A DNA stretch of 64,000 nucleotides from Humibacter sp. RRB41 (GCF_022761015.1 NZ_JAKWJQ010000001.1:248001-312000); one strand, 5' to 3'; positions 1 to 9,484 are shown, numbered from the stretch's first letter. A program made the numbers and translations. The notes: generated by a model not told the origin, from the sequence alone.

Positions 1-1
1 C

Positions 2-376
2 GGATTCCTCTCCATCGGGGTGGGCATCCTGTTCATCCTGCTGCGCTATGTCGCTGACATCGCCACGCTCGGCGGTCAGTTCGGGGTGACGCTGATCGGG
101 GCGGGCGTCATCTTGTTCGGGCTGTTCATCATCGCTCTCGCGTCGGCCCTGAGCCGCGGCAAGCACTACGCCCGGGTAGGGCTCACGATCGCCCTCGGCG
201 TGGAGACGGCCCTGGCCGTGATCTCGCTCATCGTCGACGCAGACTCGGTGTGGTTCGAGGTACTGCTGATCGTGGTGAGCGTGCTGATCGTGCTCGCGCT
301 CTGGGTCGGGCGTCCTCGGGCGTACTTCGCGCACGTCAGTGAACGGGATGCCGCGGCCCGCAGGACCGGCATGTGA
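2..376 (+). CDS. Membrane protein, 5'-truncated by the window edge
   Basis: The reading frame is open from base 2, so the true start probably lies before the window; a GTG at 20 is the first internal start candidate. The visible part is about 124 residues with roughly four hydrophobic segments and a short charged C-terminal tail ending in RRTGM. No family is recognised. It is convergent with the P-type ATPase gene on the other strand, with only 7 bases between the two stop codons. Confidence 0.6.
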   Translation, partial: GFLSIGVGILFILLRYVADIATLGGQFGVTLIGAGVILFGLFIIALASALSRGKHYARVGLTIALGVETALAVISLIVDADSVWFEVLLIVVSVLIVLALWVGRPRAYFAHVSERDAAARRTGM

Positions 377-383
377 CGCACGC

Positions 384-2786
384 TCAGTAGTCGCCGGTGG
401 CTCCGTGCCTGCGCACGTAACGGCGGTGGATGAAGCGCACCACCTCGATGCCCACGATCGCCACGATCGAGATGCCGATCACGAGAAGCGTGTCGATCAG
501 CGTCGGGTCGACCAGGTTGAGGAAGGTGCGGGCGATCGGCACCGCGTAGACCAGCACGAGGCCGATCATCATGGCCCCGATGATGACGATCTTCCAGCCA
601 TCGATCGGGCGGGAGAGCACGACGAGCACCCACAGCCCGACGATCGTCAGGATGAGCGTCGCACCGGTGCGCAGTTCGGCCTGCGGAACACCCGCACCGG
701 CCGCCGCGGCCGCGTACCACCACAGCACCAGGCCGACGATCACGCCGGCGGGAATGGCGAAGGTGAGCGCTCGGCGCAGGAAGCCCGGAATGTAGCGGCG
801 CGGGTTCGGCATCAGCGCGAGGAAGAACGCCGGAATGCCGATGGTGAGCCCGTCGATCACCGAAAGCTGTCTCGGCAGGAACGGGAACTGCATGATCGTG
901 ATGCCGAAGACGATCGCGAGCACCGTCGCGTACGCGGTCTTCGTGAGGAACAGCATCGAGACGCGCTCGATGTTCGCGATCACCTGACGTCCCTCGGCGA
1001 CCACGCCGGGAAGGTGCTCGAACTTGCCGTCGAGCAGAACGATGCGGGCGACGGCCTTGGTCGCCGCCGATCCGGATTCCATCGCGATGCCGATGTCGGC
1101 CTCTTTGATGGCCAGTGCGTCGTTCACGCCGTCGCCGGTCATCGCAACGGTGTGCCCGCGCGACTTCAGTGCCTGCACGATCGCCTTCTTCTGGTCGGGG
1201 GTGACCCGCCCGAACACGGTGTGCTGCTCCAGGGCCTCAGCGAGGGCATCCGTCTCGTCGGGCAGCTCGCGAGCGTCGAAGCCCGTCGGGGCATCCAGCC
1301 CCACCTCGCGCGCGATCGCCGCAACGGTCTGCGGGTTGTCGCCGGAGATGACCTTGACGTCGACGCCCTGTGACGCGAAGTAGCCGAGCGTCTCGCGTGC
1401 ATCGGAGCGCACCTGCTCACGGAACGTGAGCAGCGTTGCTGCCTCGAGCCCTGCGGGCAGCCGCTCCCCATCGATCTCGCTCTCGGTGAGCGTGAGTGGC
1501 GAATGCGCGAGCACCAGAGTCCGGCGACCGGATGCCGCCAGCTCGGCCGATCGCGCCCGCAGGTCCTCGTGATCCGCACCAGGGAACACCATCTCGGGTC
1601 CGCCGAGGACCCAGGTGCCCCGTGCGGCATCCGCGAACGAGACTGCGCTCCACTTGCGAGCCGAGGAGAACGGGATGCGTCCCTGCGGCTCGAGCCCGCC
1701 GTCCACCGAATAGGCGAGCCTGAGACAGCGCGCCGTCGCGTTCGCATCCGGTTCGGCGCCGTACCAGGCGAGCGCGTCGCGCCAGCCTGAAGGAGAGGCA
1801 TCCGTCACAGGATGCGCCTCGTCGAACACGATCTCGCCCTCGGTGAGCGTGCCGGTCTTGTCGAGGCAGATGACGTCGACGCGTGCGAGGCCCTCGACGG
1901 CCGGCAGCTCCTGCACGAGAACCTGGCGGGAAGCGAGCCTTACGGCACCGACCGCGAAGGCGATGCTCGTCATCAGCACGAGGCCGAGCGGGATCATCGC
2001 GATCACCGCCGCGATCGCGTTGACCGCCGCCTGGCGCCACTCACCGCTTTTGATGGCGTCCGGCCAGCCGCCGAACACGAAGATCTGGGCGTTGAGCACC
2101 AGCAAGGCGATCGGGCCGATGATCCAGGCCTGGAACTTGAGCACCTTGCCGACCGAACGGCGCAGCTCGCTGGAGACCAGCGAGAATCGCTTCGCCTCGC
2201 TCGCGAGCCTGTTGGCGAACGAGTCGGCGCCCACTCGGGTGACCCGGGCGGCACCCTCACCGCCGACGACGATCGACCCGCTCAGTGCTTCGTCGGAGGG
2301 CAGCTTGTCGACGGCATCCGACTCGCCCGTGAGCATCGACTCGTCGACCTGCAGCCGTGCGGAGTGGAGCACTACGCCGTCGGCGGCAACCTGGTCGCCG
2401 GCGCGCAGCACGAGAAGGTCGTCCAGCACGACCGCGGAGACCGGCACCTCGCGCAGCTCCCCGTCGCGCAGTACTCGCGCGCTCGGTGCGTGCAGCAGGG
2501 CGAGCTTGTCGAGTGCGGCCTTGGCGCGGAACTCCTGCACCGATCCGATGATGGTGTTCGCGACAGCGCTCAGGCCGAACAGGGCGTCCTGCCACCTGCC
2601 GAGCCCGAGCAGCACCGCGAAGCAGGCGACGATGATGCCGTTGAAGAGCGTGAAGACGTTGGCGCGGATGATGCTCCACGCCGACCGACTGGTCTGGTCG
2701 GTGTACGCGTTGGTCTTGCCGGCTTCGACGCGCTCGACGACCTCGGCGTCGGTGAGACCGTGGAGCACGTCAGACGTGTCGGTCAT
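384..2786 (-). CDS. CtpE-like cation-translocating P-type ATPase
   Basis: An 800-residue P-type ATPase that couples ATP hydrolysis to cation transport across the plasma membrane. It shows the actuator motif LTGES, the phosphorylation motif DKTGTLT (Asp309), the hinge motif GDGVND, and membrane helices at both ends. The whole layout, including the segment LVLMTSIAFAVG after helix M4, resembles mycobacterial CtpE, which is associated with calcium uptake; that substrate is inference here. The M4 motif usually written PEGL reads PLGL (Pro266, Leu267). The ATG at 2786 is chosen because the residues upstream of MTDTSD look non-conserved. It is transcribed away from the GAF regulator gene and appears monocistronic. 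Confidence 0.88.
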   Translation of the reverse strand: MTDTSDVLHGLTDAEVVERVEAGKTNAYTDQTSRSAWSIIRANVFTLFNGIIVACFAVLLGLGRWQDALFGLSAVANTIIGSVQEFRAKAALDKLALLHAPSARVLRDGELREVPVSAVVLDDLLVLRAGDQVAADGVVLHSARLQVDESMLTGESDAVDKLPSDEALSGSIVVGGEGAARVTRVGADSFANRLASEAKRFSLVSSELRRSVGKVLKFQAWIIGPIALLVLNAQIFVFGGWPDAIKSGEWRQAAVNAIAAVIAMIPLGLVLMTSIAFAVGAVRLASRQVLVQELPAVEGLARVDVICLDKTGTLTEGEIVFDEAHPVTDASPSGWRDALAWYGAEPDANATARCLRLAYSVDGGLEPQGRIPFSSARKWSAVSFADAARGTWVLGGPEMVFPGADHEDLRARSAELAASGRRTLVLAHSPLTLTESEIDGERLPAGLEAATLLTFREQVRSDARETLGYFASQGVDVKVISGDNPQTVAAIAREVGLDAPTGFDARELPDETDALAEALEQHTVFGRVTPDQKKAIVQALKSRGHTVAMTGDGVNDALAIKEADIGIAMESGSAATKAVARIVLLDGKFEHLPGVVAEGRQVIANIERVSMLFLTKTAYATVLAIVFGITIMQFPFLPRQLSVIDGLTIGIPAFFLALMPNPRRYIPGFLRRALTFAIPAGVIVGLVLWWYAAAAAGAGVPQAELRTGATLILTIVGLWVLVVLSRPIDGWKIVIIGAMMIGLVLVYAVPIARTFLNLVDPTLIDTLLVIGISIVAIVGIEVVRFIHRRYVRRHGATGDY

Positions 2787-2966
2787 CCTCGATCGCATCC
2801 CCCGTTTCGCGCCGATGAACCGGCTCAGAATGGATTCGGTCGCGCGCACCGACCGCGATTTGCGAGCCTAGTAGACACCGGTGATGCTTCGATGTCCCCT
2901 GCGCAGGGTGCACGTACCATAGAGAGGTCGCGGTAGTCAGCGACGTCGACCGAGGGTGGCGACGGC

Positions 2967-4217
2967 ATGCGTGCGAATGACGCCAACGAATGGCTCGCTT
3001 CGCCGGAGGGCAGGCAGCCCACTCAGAGGCGCGTCGTGGCCGAGTCGTGGCGCCGCTCGCTCGCACTGTCGTTGGATCCGGACACCGTTCTGCCGCCGTT
3101 GGCGATCGAGGGCTCGCACCTCCGCGAGTTTCGCGAAGAGCATTCGCTGGCCGGTCTCATGCCGCTGATCAGACGGCTGGTGGTCAGCGATGTCGAAGGC
3201 TCCGGCCTGCTGGTCGCCGTCGGGGACGAGCGCGGGCGGCTTCTCTGGGTGGAGGGTGACTCCGCGGCACGCAGTCGTGCAGAAGGGCTGGTCTTCGTCG
3301 CGGGAGCGAACTGGTCGGAGGATGCCGTCGGCACCTCGGCACCGGGAACGGCACTCGCGCTCGATCACGGCATCCAGATCCACGACGCTGAACACTTCGG
3401 AACCATCGTGCACGGCTGGAGTTGCACCGCCGTTCCACTGCACGATCCGCAGACCGGCAAGCCGATCGGCGTCATCGACATCACAGGCGACAGCCGTGCC
3501 GTCGACCCCTTCGCCATGACCCTGCTGCAGGCGACGGCGGCCGCAGCCGAGTCAGAACTCACCGTTCGGCGGCTCGCCCAGCAGCCCCGCATGAAGACGG
3601 CGACTCGGATGCCCGTGCTCCGCCAGGCCTCGCCCGCCCCGGTGCTACACGTGTCAGGCCGAGATGTCGGGGAGCTCGTCTGCGGTGACACGGTCATTCC
3701 GCTCAGCACGCGGCACGCGACCATCGTCGCCGTTCTGGCATGGCACGCACGAGGGCTGAGCGCCGAAGCGCTCCGCGAGGCGGTGTACGCAGACGGCGGC
3801 GCCGACGTGACGCTACGCGTGGAGCTGGCTCGCTTGCGCAAGGTGCTGCAGGCATCCGGAATCGCGCTCGGGCTCCTGTCCAATCCCTACCGCTTCGACC
3901 GCGCCGTCGAGCTCGACGCGAAGAACGTGCTGCGACTCGTGCAGCGCGGTGCCCATCGGGCGGCACTCGCCGCGTACGAGGGTCCCGTGCTGCCGGCGAG
4001 CACGGCGCCCGGAGTTGGGGAGATCCGGCGCGATGTGCTGCGACGATTGCGGGACGCGATGCTGAGCGAAGCATCCGCAGACGTGCTGGTGCAGTACGCG
4101 ATGATGCCGGAAGCCGCTGACGACGTCGAGGTGCTGCGTGAAGCGCTCCGCCTGCTGCCGCCGCGCTCGCCGAAGCGACTCACGATCGTGGAAAAGATCG
4201 AGGCGCTCGAGGGCTGA
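2967..4217 (+). CDS. GAF-domain transcriptional regulator with C-terminal winged helix
   Basis: A 416-residue regulator. The N-terminal third (about 20-190) matches the GAF sensor region of AcoR-like activators, with typical phrases such as SWRRSLA near the start and PIGVIDITG closing the GAF fold. About residues 225-290 look like a winged helix (LSTRHATIVAVLAWHARGLS, then ELARLRKVLQ), so it probably binds DNA directly and lacks a sigma-54 AAA module. In actinobacteria, relatives are commonly found beside aldehyde dehydrogenase genes; none is present here. It is divergent from the P-type ATPase gene, which could be a target. The ligand is unknown. Confidence 0.75.
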   Translation: MRANDANEWLASPEGRQPTQRRVVAESWRRSLALSLDPDTVLPPLAIEGSHLREFREEHSLAGLMPLIRRLVVSDVEGSGLLVAVGDERGRLLWVEGDSAARSRAEGLVFVAGANWSEDAVGTSAPGTALALDHGIQIHDAEHFGTIVHGWSCTAVPLHDPQTGKPIGVIDITGDSRAVDPFAMTLLQATAAAAESELTVRRLAQQPRMKTATRMPVLRQASPAPVLHVSGRDVGELVCGDTVIPLSTRHATIVAVLAWHARGLSAEALREAVYADGGADVTLRVELARLRKVLQASGIALGLLSNPYRFDRAVELDAKNVLRLVQRGAHRAALAAYEGPVLPASTAPGVGEIRRDVLRRLRDAMLSEASADVLVQYAMMPEAADDVEVLREALRLLPPRSPKRLTIVEKIEALEG

Positions 4218-4640
4218 GCGTCGACGCTTCGGCGGAGGTGCGAGCAGGGGCATGCGATCGCCTGCAACGGGTTGCAACATACCTTCGTCTACCCTTTCGC
4301 TCGACGGCTTATCGCGTTCAGTCTCGCCGAGGGAGTTGGGGCACCGTAAGAGAAGTCGTCGACGCGTTGTGGGGGTGCGTCGACGCCTGTAATGGGGGAA
4401 AGGTGGGGCGGGAGTTCGGGTTCTTCCGCCCCACGATCCCGTTAAGCGTGTTGCGCCGGAGCCGATCTCGACCGGGCGCTTGTATACCGCTACGCTGCCG
4501 AAACTGGCTCCGCGCACGGCCTAGCCGTTGGCGAGCGTGAGGGTGCTGCACTCTTCGGCTGTGGAGCGGCGCACGACGAGGAATGAGCGCACAAACGTAC
4601 GTCGACTACAAGTGTCAGTGGATTCGTGCACGCTCGAGAC
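4218..4640. other. Intergenic region, 423 bases, no convincing gene
   Basis: No reading frame here looks coding on either strand. It holds two inverted repeats: 8-base arms GTCGACGC/GCGTCGAC at 4358-4384, and a GC-rich hairpin at 4403-4434 listed separately. Base composition becomes less GC-rich towards the membrane-protein gene that follows, marking the edge of an accessory patch. Confidence 0.6.
4403..4434 (+). terminator. GC-rich hairpin, possible terminator
   Basis: Perfect 9-base arms GTGGGGCGG and CCGCCCCAC flank a 14-base loop. There is no U-run, as is usual in high-GC actinobacteria. It lies about 185 bases after the GAF regulator stop codon, so its assignment to that gene is only plausible. 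Confidence 0.4.
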
Positions 4641-5810
4641 ATGGCACAGGATGCAACTAATCGCACGGGTGAGAGGTCGTCCCAGTTCGGCGTCGGAAGC
4701 CTGCTTTCCCGTATCGGACTCATGATTCTGGTGGTTCTCCTGGCTGCCGAGTTGGTGACGGTCCCGATGCTCGCTTTCGAAAGAGGGCAGGGCCAGCTGC
4801 GTCATGTCGTGAGCTTGAGCCGTGGTGTCTCTGTAGGAGACGCCTGGGCGTTTCTGGGCATCCTGGCCGCGCTCGTAGTTGCCATGCAGATAGCCGTGTG
4901 GTCTGATCGCCAGAGCGATGACGCGATAACCCGCGTCAGGTATCGACGGTTTGTCGGTGCAGCCGTGCTTACTGGCGCTGCTGCAATCATTTCGTGGCTC
5001 ATCTTCCTCAAATCGTTTGGAGCGAACCACCCAGGTGAGTTTCTGATCGTCACACTGGCGGTTGTCGGAATAGTGCTCTTCGCGGCTGATGGCGCGTCGC
5101 TCGTGCTGCGCGTCGACCGCCGTGCAGAGTTGCGTAGCGGTGCGAGAGAAGGCATCAGACGCATCGAGTCATCGTTGAGGCAGGAATACCTCAACTTGCG
5201 CCGCCCGGCACTTGTTCTCGTCGGCTGCGTTGTGGCCTGTGGGACGTGGGCGATATTGATCTCGGTGGCGACGCTGAGCGCGTTCTACATCGGCGCACTG
5301 TGGGCGGGCGAGTACGCGGCGAGACAGAACTGGGGACCACTCATCGCTGACGTAATTGCAATTTCGATATCATTTTTTGCCTGGGGTGTGTTTGCCGTAG
5401 CGCTTATATGGGCGGCAAGACGCACAGAGTCTTCGTGGGTAAGAGTGATCACGCGGATCGCGGTTGCCATTCTTCTGCTTTTGCCATTGGCCGCGACTTT
5501 GTCGATGGTCGGCTCGGGAATCGCCAGTGACCAGCCGGCATGGGTCATAGTGCTGACCGGAATTTATGTGCTGGTGCCGTGCGGCCTTCCGATGCTTGCG
5601 CTGACGATGCGGACCAGGGCTTCGCGCAAGTCCTCGTGGTGGCATCCTCGCGGCGCGTTGAGGCTGGGAGGTGCTGCCGTAGCACGGCTCCTAGTCCAGT
5701 CGCAGTTGAAGTCTGCCGCGTTCCTCGATGTTGTCTTTGGCGACGGGTGCGCAGGAGGGTCTGCTGGGCTGGCCTCCGAACACCGTCAGGATCTTCAGTC
5801 TGCGGCGTGA
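4641..5810 (+). CDS. Polytopic membrane protein of unknown function
   Basis: About 389 residues with some eight to nine hydrophobic segments, for example LMILVVLLAAELVTVPML near the N-terminus and AVAILLLLPLAATL in the second half. An Arg-rich cytoplasmic stretch (about 165-190) separates two membrane blocks, and the C-terminal 60 residues are non-hydrophobic. No family is recognised. The ATG at 4641 is preferred over 4626, but no clear ribosome-binding site decides this. Codon use is visibly more relaxed (more A/T in third positions) than in neighbouring genes, consistent with recent acquisition together with the toxin-antitoxin pair downstream. Confidence 0.65.
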   Translation: MAQDATNRTGERSSQFGVGSLLSRIGLMILVVLLAAELVTVPMLAFERGQGQLRHVVSLSRGVSVGDAWAFLGILAALVVAMQIAVWSDRQSDDAITRVRYRRFVGAAVLTGAAAIISWLIFLKSFGANHPGEFLIVTLAVVGIVLFAADGASLVLRVDRRAELRSGAREGIRRIESSLRQEYLNLRRPALVLVGCVVACGTWAILISVATLSAFYIGALWAGEYAARQNWGPLIADVIAISISFFAWGVFAVALIWAARRTESSWVRVITRIAVAILLLLPLAATLSMVGSGIASDQPAWVIVLTGIYVLVPCGLPMLALTMRTRASRKSSWWHPRGALRLGGAAVARLLVQSQLKSAAFLDVVFGDGCAGGSAGLASEHRQDLQSAA

Positions 5811-5943
5811 TGACTTCGGGACATGAGCACGGCCCCAGCATCGAGTCGCTGTGTGAACGGGCAGATTGTCGGCTCGACGGGCGATCATCTCCCGGAGTAC
5901 GACGGCTCTGAGTCCGTTCATACTAGATTTAAGGTATATTCGA

Positions 5944-6306
5944 ATGAGTTGGCACGTCGAGTTCGAGCTGATCGCCGATTGGCTTGAGGCGCAGGACCCG
6001 AAGGTACAGCGGCGGGTGATTGCGGCAGCAACTGTTCTTGCTCAAGACGGTCCACAACTCGGTCGGCCGCTCGTCGACTCAGTCGAGGGCTCACGGCACA
6101 ACAACATGAAGGAACTGCGCACGTCGTCGAACACAGTTGCTGCTATCCGAATCTTGTTCTCCTTCGACCCGCGGCGGCAGGCGATCCTTCTACTTGCGGG
6201 GAACAAGGCAGGGAATTGGAAGCGTTGGTACCGGGAGAACATTTCGGTCGCCGACGACTTGTTCGACGAGCACCTGATCAGCCTCAAAAACGGGAGTGCG
6301 AGATGA
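5944..6306 (+). CDS. RelE/ParE-superfamily toxin (HigB/Gp49 type)
   Basis: A 120-residue protein with the layout of Gp49/HigB-type toxins: MSWHVEFELIADWL at the N-terminus, the central NNMKELR segment, RILFSFDPRRQAILL and a C-terminal ADDLFDEHL. Family members are mRNA interferases acting at the ribosome. The ATG at 5944 is chosen because family similarity begins there. The preceding bases are A/T-rich (TATATT at 5935-5940), giving a likely promoter. Its stop overlaps the antitoxin start (ATGA at 6303-6306), so the toxin is encoded first and the two are translationally coupled, the HigBA order. Confidence 0.85.
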   Translation: MSWHVEFELIADWLEAQDPKVQRRVIAAATVLAQDGPQLGRPLVDSVEGSRHNNMKELRTSSNTVAAIRILFSFDPRRQAILLLAGNKAGNWKRWYRENISVADDLFDEHLISLKNGSAR

Positions 6307-6608
6307 CTGTTTCGCTGGAGCAGATGGCCGAGCGTCTCGGAATCTCGGAGGAGCAGCGCATCGCCGATTCCGAACGTCTCCGCGCTGAGGCTCGTGCGTG
6401 GCGTCTGCGCGAACTGCGCCGAGCGGCGGGGCTCACCCAAGCCGAACTTGCGGCCGTGATCAGTGTGAGTCAGAAGCGCATTTCACAGATCGAGCGAGGC
6501 GATGTCGAGATGTTGAAGGTGGACACGTTGCGTCGCTACCTGCGTGGCATCGGCCTAGAGCCAAGCCTCTTCATCACGGTGGACAACCAGCTCGCGAAGA
6601 TCGCCTGA
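6303..6608 (+). CDS. HigA-like XRE-family antitoxin
   Basis: A 101-residue helix-turn-helix protein. Residues about 38-90 form an XRE domain (RRAAGLTQAELAAVISVSQK, then RISQIERGD). Antitoxins of this type bind the cognate toxin and repress the shared promoter. The start overlaps the toxin stop by four bases. The N-terminal 35 residues (MAERLGISEEQRIADSERL) are helical and charged and may form the toxin-binding part. It ends 95 bases before poxB, with no obvious terminator between. Confidence 0.85.
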   Translation: MTVSLEQMAERLGISEEQRIADSERLRAEARAWRLRELRRAAGLTQAELAAVISVSQKRISQIERGDVEMLKVDTLRRYLRGIGLEPSLFITVDNQLAKIA

Positions 6609-6703
6609 CTCCGCCGCGCCCGCAATAGGCTGGAACCCAACCGCATCGATCGCGTGGGGGCCGCGCTGTTGCCGGCGTTCGTGCCCGCTGGAAAGCAGGA
6701 GCC

Positions 6704-8437
6704 ATGCCGAAGAACGTCGCCGATCTGTTCGTCGAGACCCTGCGCGCGGCGGGCGTGAGCCGCATCTGGGGTCTGCCCGGGGACTCGCTCAATGCGTTCA
6801 CCGATGCGCTGAGGCGCGACGGGCACCTGCGCTGGATGCACATGCGACACGAGGAGTCCGGTGCGTTCGCCGCTGCCGCCGAGGCCGAGATCACCGGTGA
6901 GCTCGCCGTCGTCGCGGGTAGCTGCGGCCCTGGCAACCTGCACTTCATCAATGGGCTGTTCGACGCCCAGCGCAGCCGGGTGCCCGTGCTCGCGATCGCC
7001 TCGCACATTCCGTCGGAGCAGATCGGCAGCGGCTACTTCCAGGAGACGCATCCGCAGGAGCTGTTCCGCGAGTGCAGCGTCTACAGCGAGCTGGTCGGCG
7101 ATCCGTCGCAGCTTCCGTGGGTGCTCGAGATCGCCATGCGCGCGGCCGTCGAACGGCGTGGCGTCGCCGTGGTGGTCGTTCCGGGCGACGTCTTCTTCGC
7201 GGATGCGCCTGGCCGGCGGGCATCCGCACCGATCCGCAAATCGCCTGCGCACGTCGTGCCGGCGGATGCCGAGCTGGATGCCGCGGTGAAGCTGCTCGAC
7301 AAAGCCAAGCGGGTGACCATCCTGGCCGGTGCAGGCGTCGCCGGCGCGCACGACAACGTGCTCGCGCTCGCCGACCGACTCAAGGCTCCGATCGTGCACG
7401 CCCTGCGCGGCAAGGAGCACATCGAGTACGACAATCCGTTCGACGTGGGGATGACCGGCCTTCTCGGCTTCTCGTCCGGATATCGCGCGATGGAGAAATG
7501 CGACGTGCTCCTGATGCTCGGCACCGACTTTCCGTATCGGCAGTTCTACCCGGACAAGGCGAAGATCGTGCAGGTGGACATCCGCGGCGAGCAGCTGGGA
7601 CGTCGCACCCCCGTCGATCTCGGCCTTGTCGGCGACGTGAGTGACACCGCCAAGGCGCTGGTGCCCCGTTTGAAGAAGCGGGACGACTCGCGTCACCTCG
7701 ACGAGAGCGTTGCGCGCTATCGCAAGGCACGCAAGGAGCTCGACGAGTTGGCGAACGACGACGGCAAGCAGCCGCTGCATCCGCAGTACGTCACCCGTCT
7801 GATCGACGGCCTCGCGGATGCCGACGCCGTCTTCACTGCGGATGTCGGCACCCCCTCGATCTGGGCGGCCCGCTACCTGAGCATGACCAAAGAGCGACGC
7901 CTGATCGGGTCGTTCACGCACGGATCGATGGCGAACGCGATGCCTCAGGCACTCGGCGCGCAGGCGGTCGACACGAAGCGGCAGGTGATCGCGCTCGCCG
8001 GCGACGGCGGTCTCGCCATGCTGATGGGCGACCTCATCTCGATCCACCAGAACAAGCTGCCGGTGAAGATCGTGGTCTTCAACAACTCGTCCCTCGACTT
8101 CGTCGAGCTCGAGATGAAGGCGGCAGGCATCGTCAACTACGGCACGAGTCTCGAGAACCCGAGCTTCGCTGCGGTGGCCGAGGCAGTGGGCATCCGTGGC
8201 ATTCGAGTGGAGAAGGGTGCGGACCTTGAGGCGGCGCTGCGCTCAGCTCTCAGCGACAACGGGCCCGTGCTCGTCGACGTCGTCACGGCGAGGCAGGAGC
8301 TGTCGCTGCCGCCCTCGATCACCGCTGCACAGGCGAAGGGCTTCTCGCTCTGGGCGCTGCGCTCGGTGATGTCGGGCCGCGGCGACGAGCTCATCGACCT
8401 CGCCGACACGAACGTTCTGCGCCGACTGCTGCGCTGA
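6704..8437 (+). CDS. poxB: Pyruvate dehydrogenase (quinone) / pyruvate oxidase
   Basis: A 577-residue thiamine-diphosphate enzyme of the PoxB family, which decarboxylates pyruvate to acetate and CO2 and passes electrons to the membrane quinone pool through FAD. The N-terminal Pyr domain carries the catalytic Glu50 (RHEESGAF), the middle domain binds FAD, and the C-terminal PP domain has the metal/ThDP motif GDGGL (433-437). The C-terminus ends in a short amphipathic stretch, as in membrane-associating PoxB. A good ribosome-binding site (CAGGAG) lies 5 bases before the ATG. It converges on the aldo-keto reductase gene with a 21-base gap. Confidence 0.92.
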   Translation: MPKNVADLFVETLRAAGVSRIWGLPGDSLNAFTDALRRDGHLRWMHMRHEESGAFAAAAEAEITGELAVVAGSCGPGNLHFINGLFDAQRSRVPVLAIASHIPSEQIGSGYFQETHPQELFRECSVYSELVGDPSQLPWVLEIAMRAAVERRGVAVVVVPGDVFFADAPGRRASAPIRKSPAHVVPADAELDAAVKLLDKAKRVTILAGAGVAGAHDNVLALADRLKAPIVHALRGKEHIEYDNPFDVGMTGLLGFSSGYRAMEKCDVLLMLGTDFPYRQFYPDKAKIVQVDIRGEQLGRRTPVDLGLVGDVSDTAKALVPRLKKRDDSRHLDESVARYRKARKELDELANDDGKQPLHPQYVTRLIDGLADADAVFTADVGTPSIWAARYLSMTKERRLIGSFTHGSMANAMPQALGAQAVDTKRQVIALAGDGGLAMLMGDLISIHQNKLPVKIVVFNNSSLDFVELEMKAAGIVNYGTSLENPSFAAVAEAVGIRGIRVEKGADLEAALRSALSDNGPVLVDVVTARQELSLPPSITAAQAKGFSLWALRSVMSGRGDELIDLADTNVLRRLLR

Positions 8438-8458
8438 GGGATGTCCGCAGGCCCAGTG

Positions 8459-9484
8459 TTACGCCGCTGACCGTTCCACGACGGGGCGTCGGCGCAGAGC
8501 CGGCTCGCCGACCTCCGGGCCGCGATAGACCATGTCCATCGCGCCGATGCTCTCCCCGGGCGGCACGATCTCGTCGATGTGGCTCAGCACCTCATCGGAG
8601 AGCGCGACATCGACGCCCGCGAGCGTGTCCTCGAGCTGCTCCATGGTGCGCGGCCCCGCGATCGCGGAGGTGACTCCGGGATGCGCGATGACGAAGGCCA
8701 TCGCCAAGTGGGTCAACTTCACGCCGACCTCGTCGGAGAGCGCGATCAGTTGTTCGACGGCGGCGAGACGTCGCTCGTCCCTGAAGTGACGCATGCCCGT
8801 GCGTGCAGATCGGAAGTTGTCGTTCTCCTGACCTGAGCGGTATCGACCCGTCAGAGTGCCGCCGGCCAGCGGGCTGTAGACCAGAGTGCCCATGCCGTAG
8901 CGCTGGGCGACCGGGAGGATCTCGCGCTCGATCTCGCGGTCGAGCATCGAGTAGTTCGGCTGTTCGGTGCGGAAGCGTTCGAAGCCGCGGCGCTCGGACA
9001 TCCATTGCGCCTCGACGATCTCAGATCCGCGCATCGACGACGTGCCGATCGCGCGCACCTTGCCCTGCCGCACGAGGTCTGTCATCGCGGAAAGCGTCTC
9101 GTCGATGTCGGTGTCAGAGTCGGGGCGATGCAGCTGGTAGAGGTCGATGTGGTCGGTCTGCAGATTGCGGAGCGAACGATCGACGGCCTCCATGATCCAA
9201 CGACGGGATGCACCGCGGTGGTTGATGTCGTCGTCCACCGGTCCCCAGAACTTGGTCGCGAGCACGACCTCGTCGCGGCGTCCCTTCAAGGCTTCGCCGA
9301 CGACCTCCTCCGAATCTCCGTAGCGGTCGGCGGTGTCGATGAAGTTGATGCCGGCGTCGAGCGCCCGATGGATGATACGGATGCCGTCCTGCCGGTCGGG
9401 ATTGCCGAGCGAGCCGAGCATCATCGCGCCCAGCGCGTAGGGGGTCACCTTGATGCCGGTGCGACCGAGGGTTCTGTAGTGCAT
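8459..9484 (-). CDS. Aldo-keto reductase
   Basis: A 341-residue NAD(P)H-dependent aldo-keto reductase with the TIM-barrel signature: catalytic Asp and Tyr in DTADRYGDSEEVVG, Lys in VVLATKFW, His in YQLHRPD, and the cofactor-binding C-terminal part around AIAGPRTMEQLEDT. The physiological substrate cannot be predicted. CAGGAG precedes the ATG. It is transcribed divergently from a TetR gene, and the 159-base gap between them carries three matching palindromes, so it is very likely the target of that regulator. Confidence 0.9.
   Translation of the reverse strand: MHYRTLGRTGIKVTPYALGAMMLGSLGNPDRQDGIRIIHRALDAGINFIDTADRYGDSEEVVGEALKGRRDEVVLATKFWGPVDDDINHRGASRRWIMEAVDRSLRNLQTDHIDLYQLHRPDSDTDIDETLSAMTDLVRQGKVRAIGTSSMRGSEIVEAQWMSERRGFERFRTEQPNYSMLDREIEREILPVAQRYGMGTLVYSPLAGGTLTGRYRSGQENDNFRSARTGMRHFRDERRLAAVEQLIALSDEVGVKLTHLAMAFVIAHPGVTSAIAGPRTMEQLEDTLAGVDVALSDEVLSHIDEIVPPGESIGAMDMVYRGPEVGEPALRRRPVVERSAA

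Noticed and set aside
1812-2936. Long plus-strand open frames opposite the P-type ATPase
   Set aside because: They are antisense to a gene with full P-type ATPase motifs and have the low-complexity Asp/Arg/His composition of shadow frames in GC-rich DNA.
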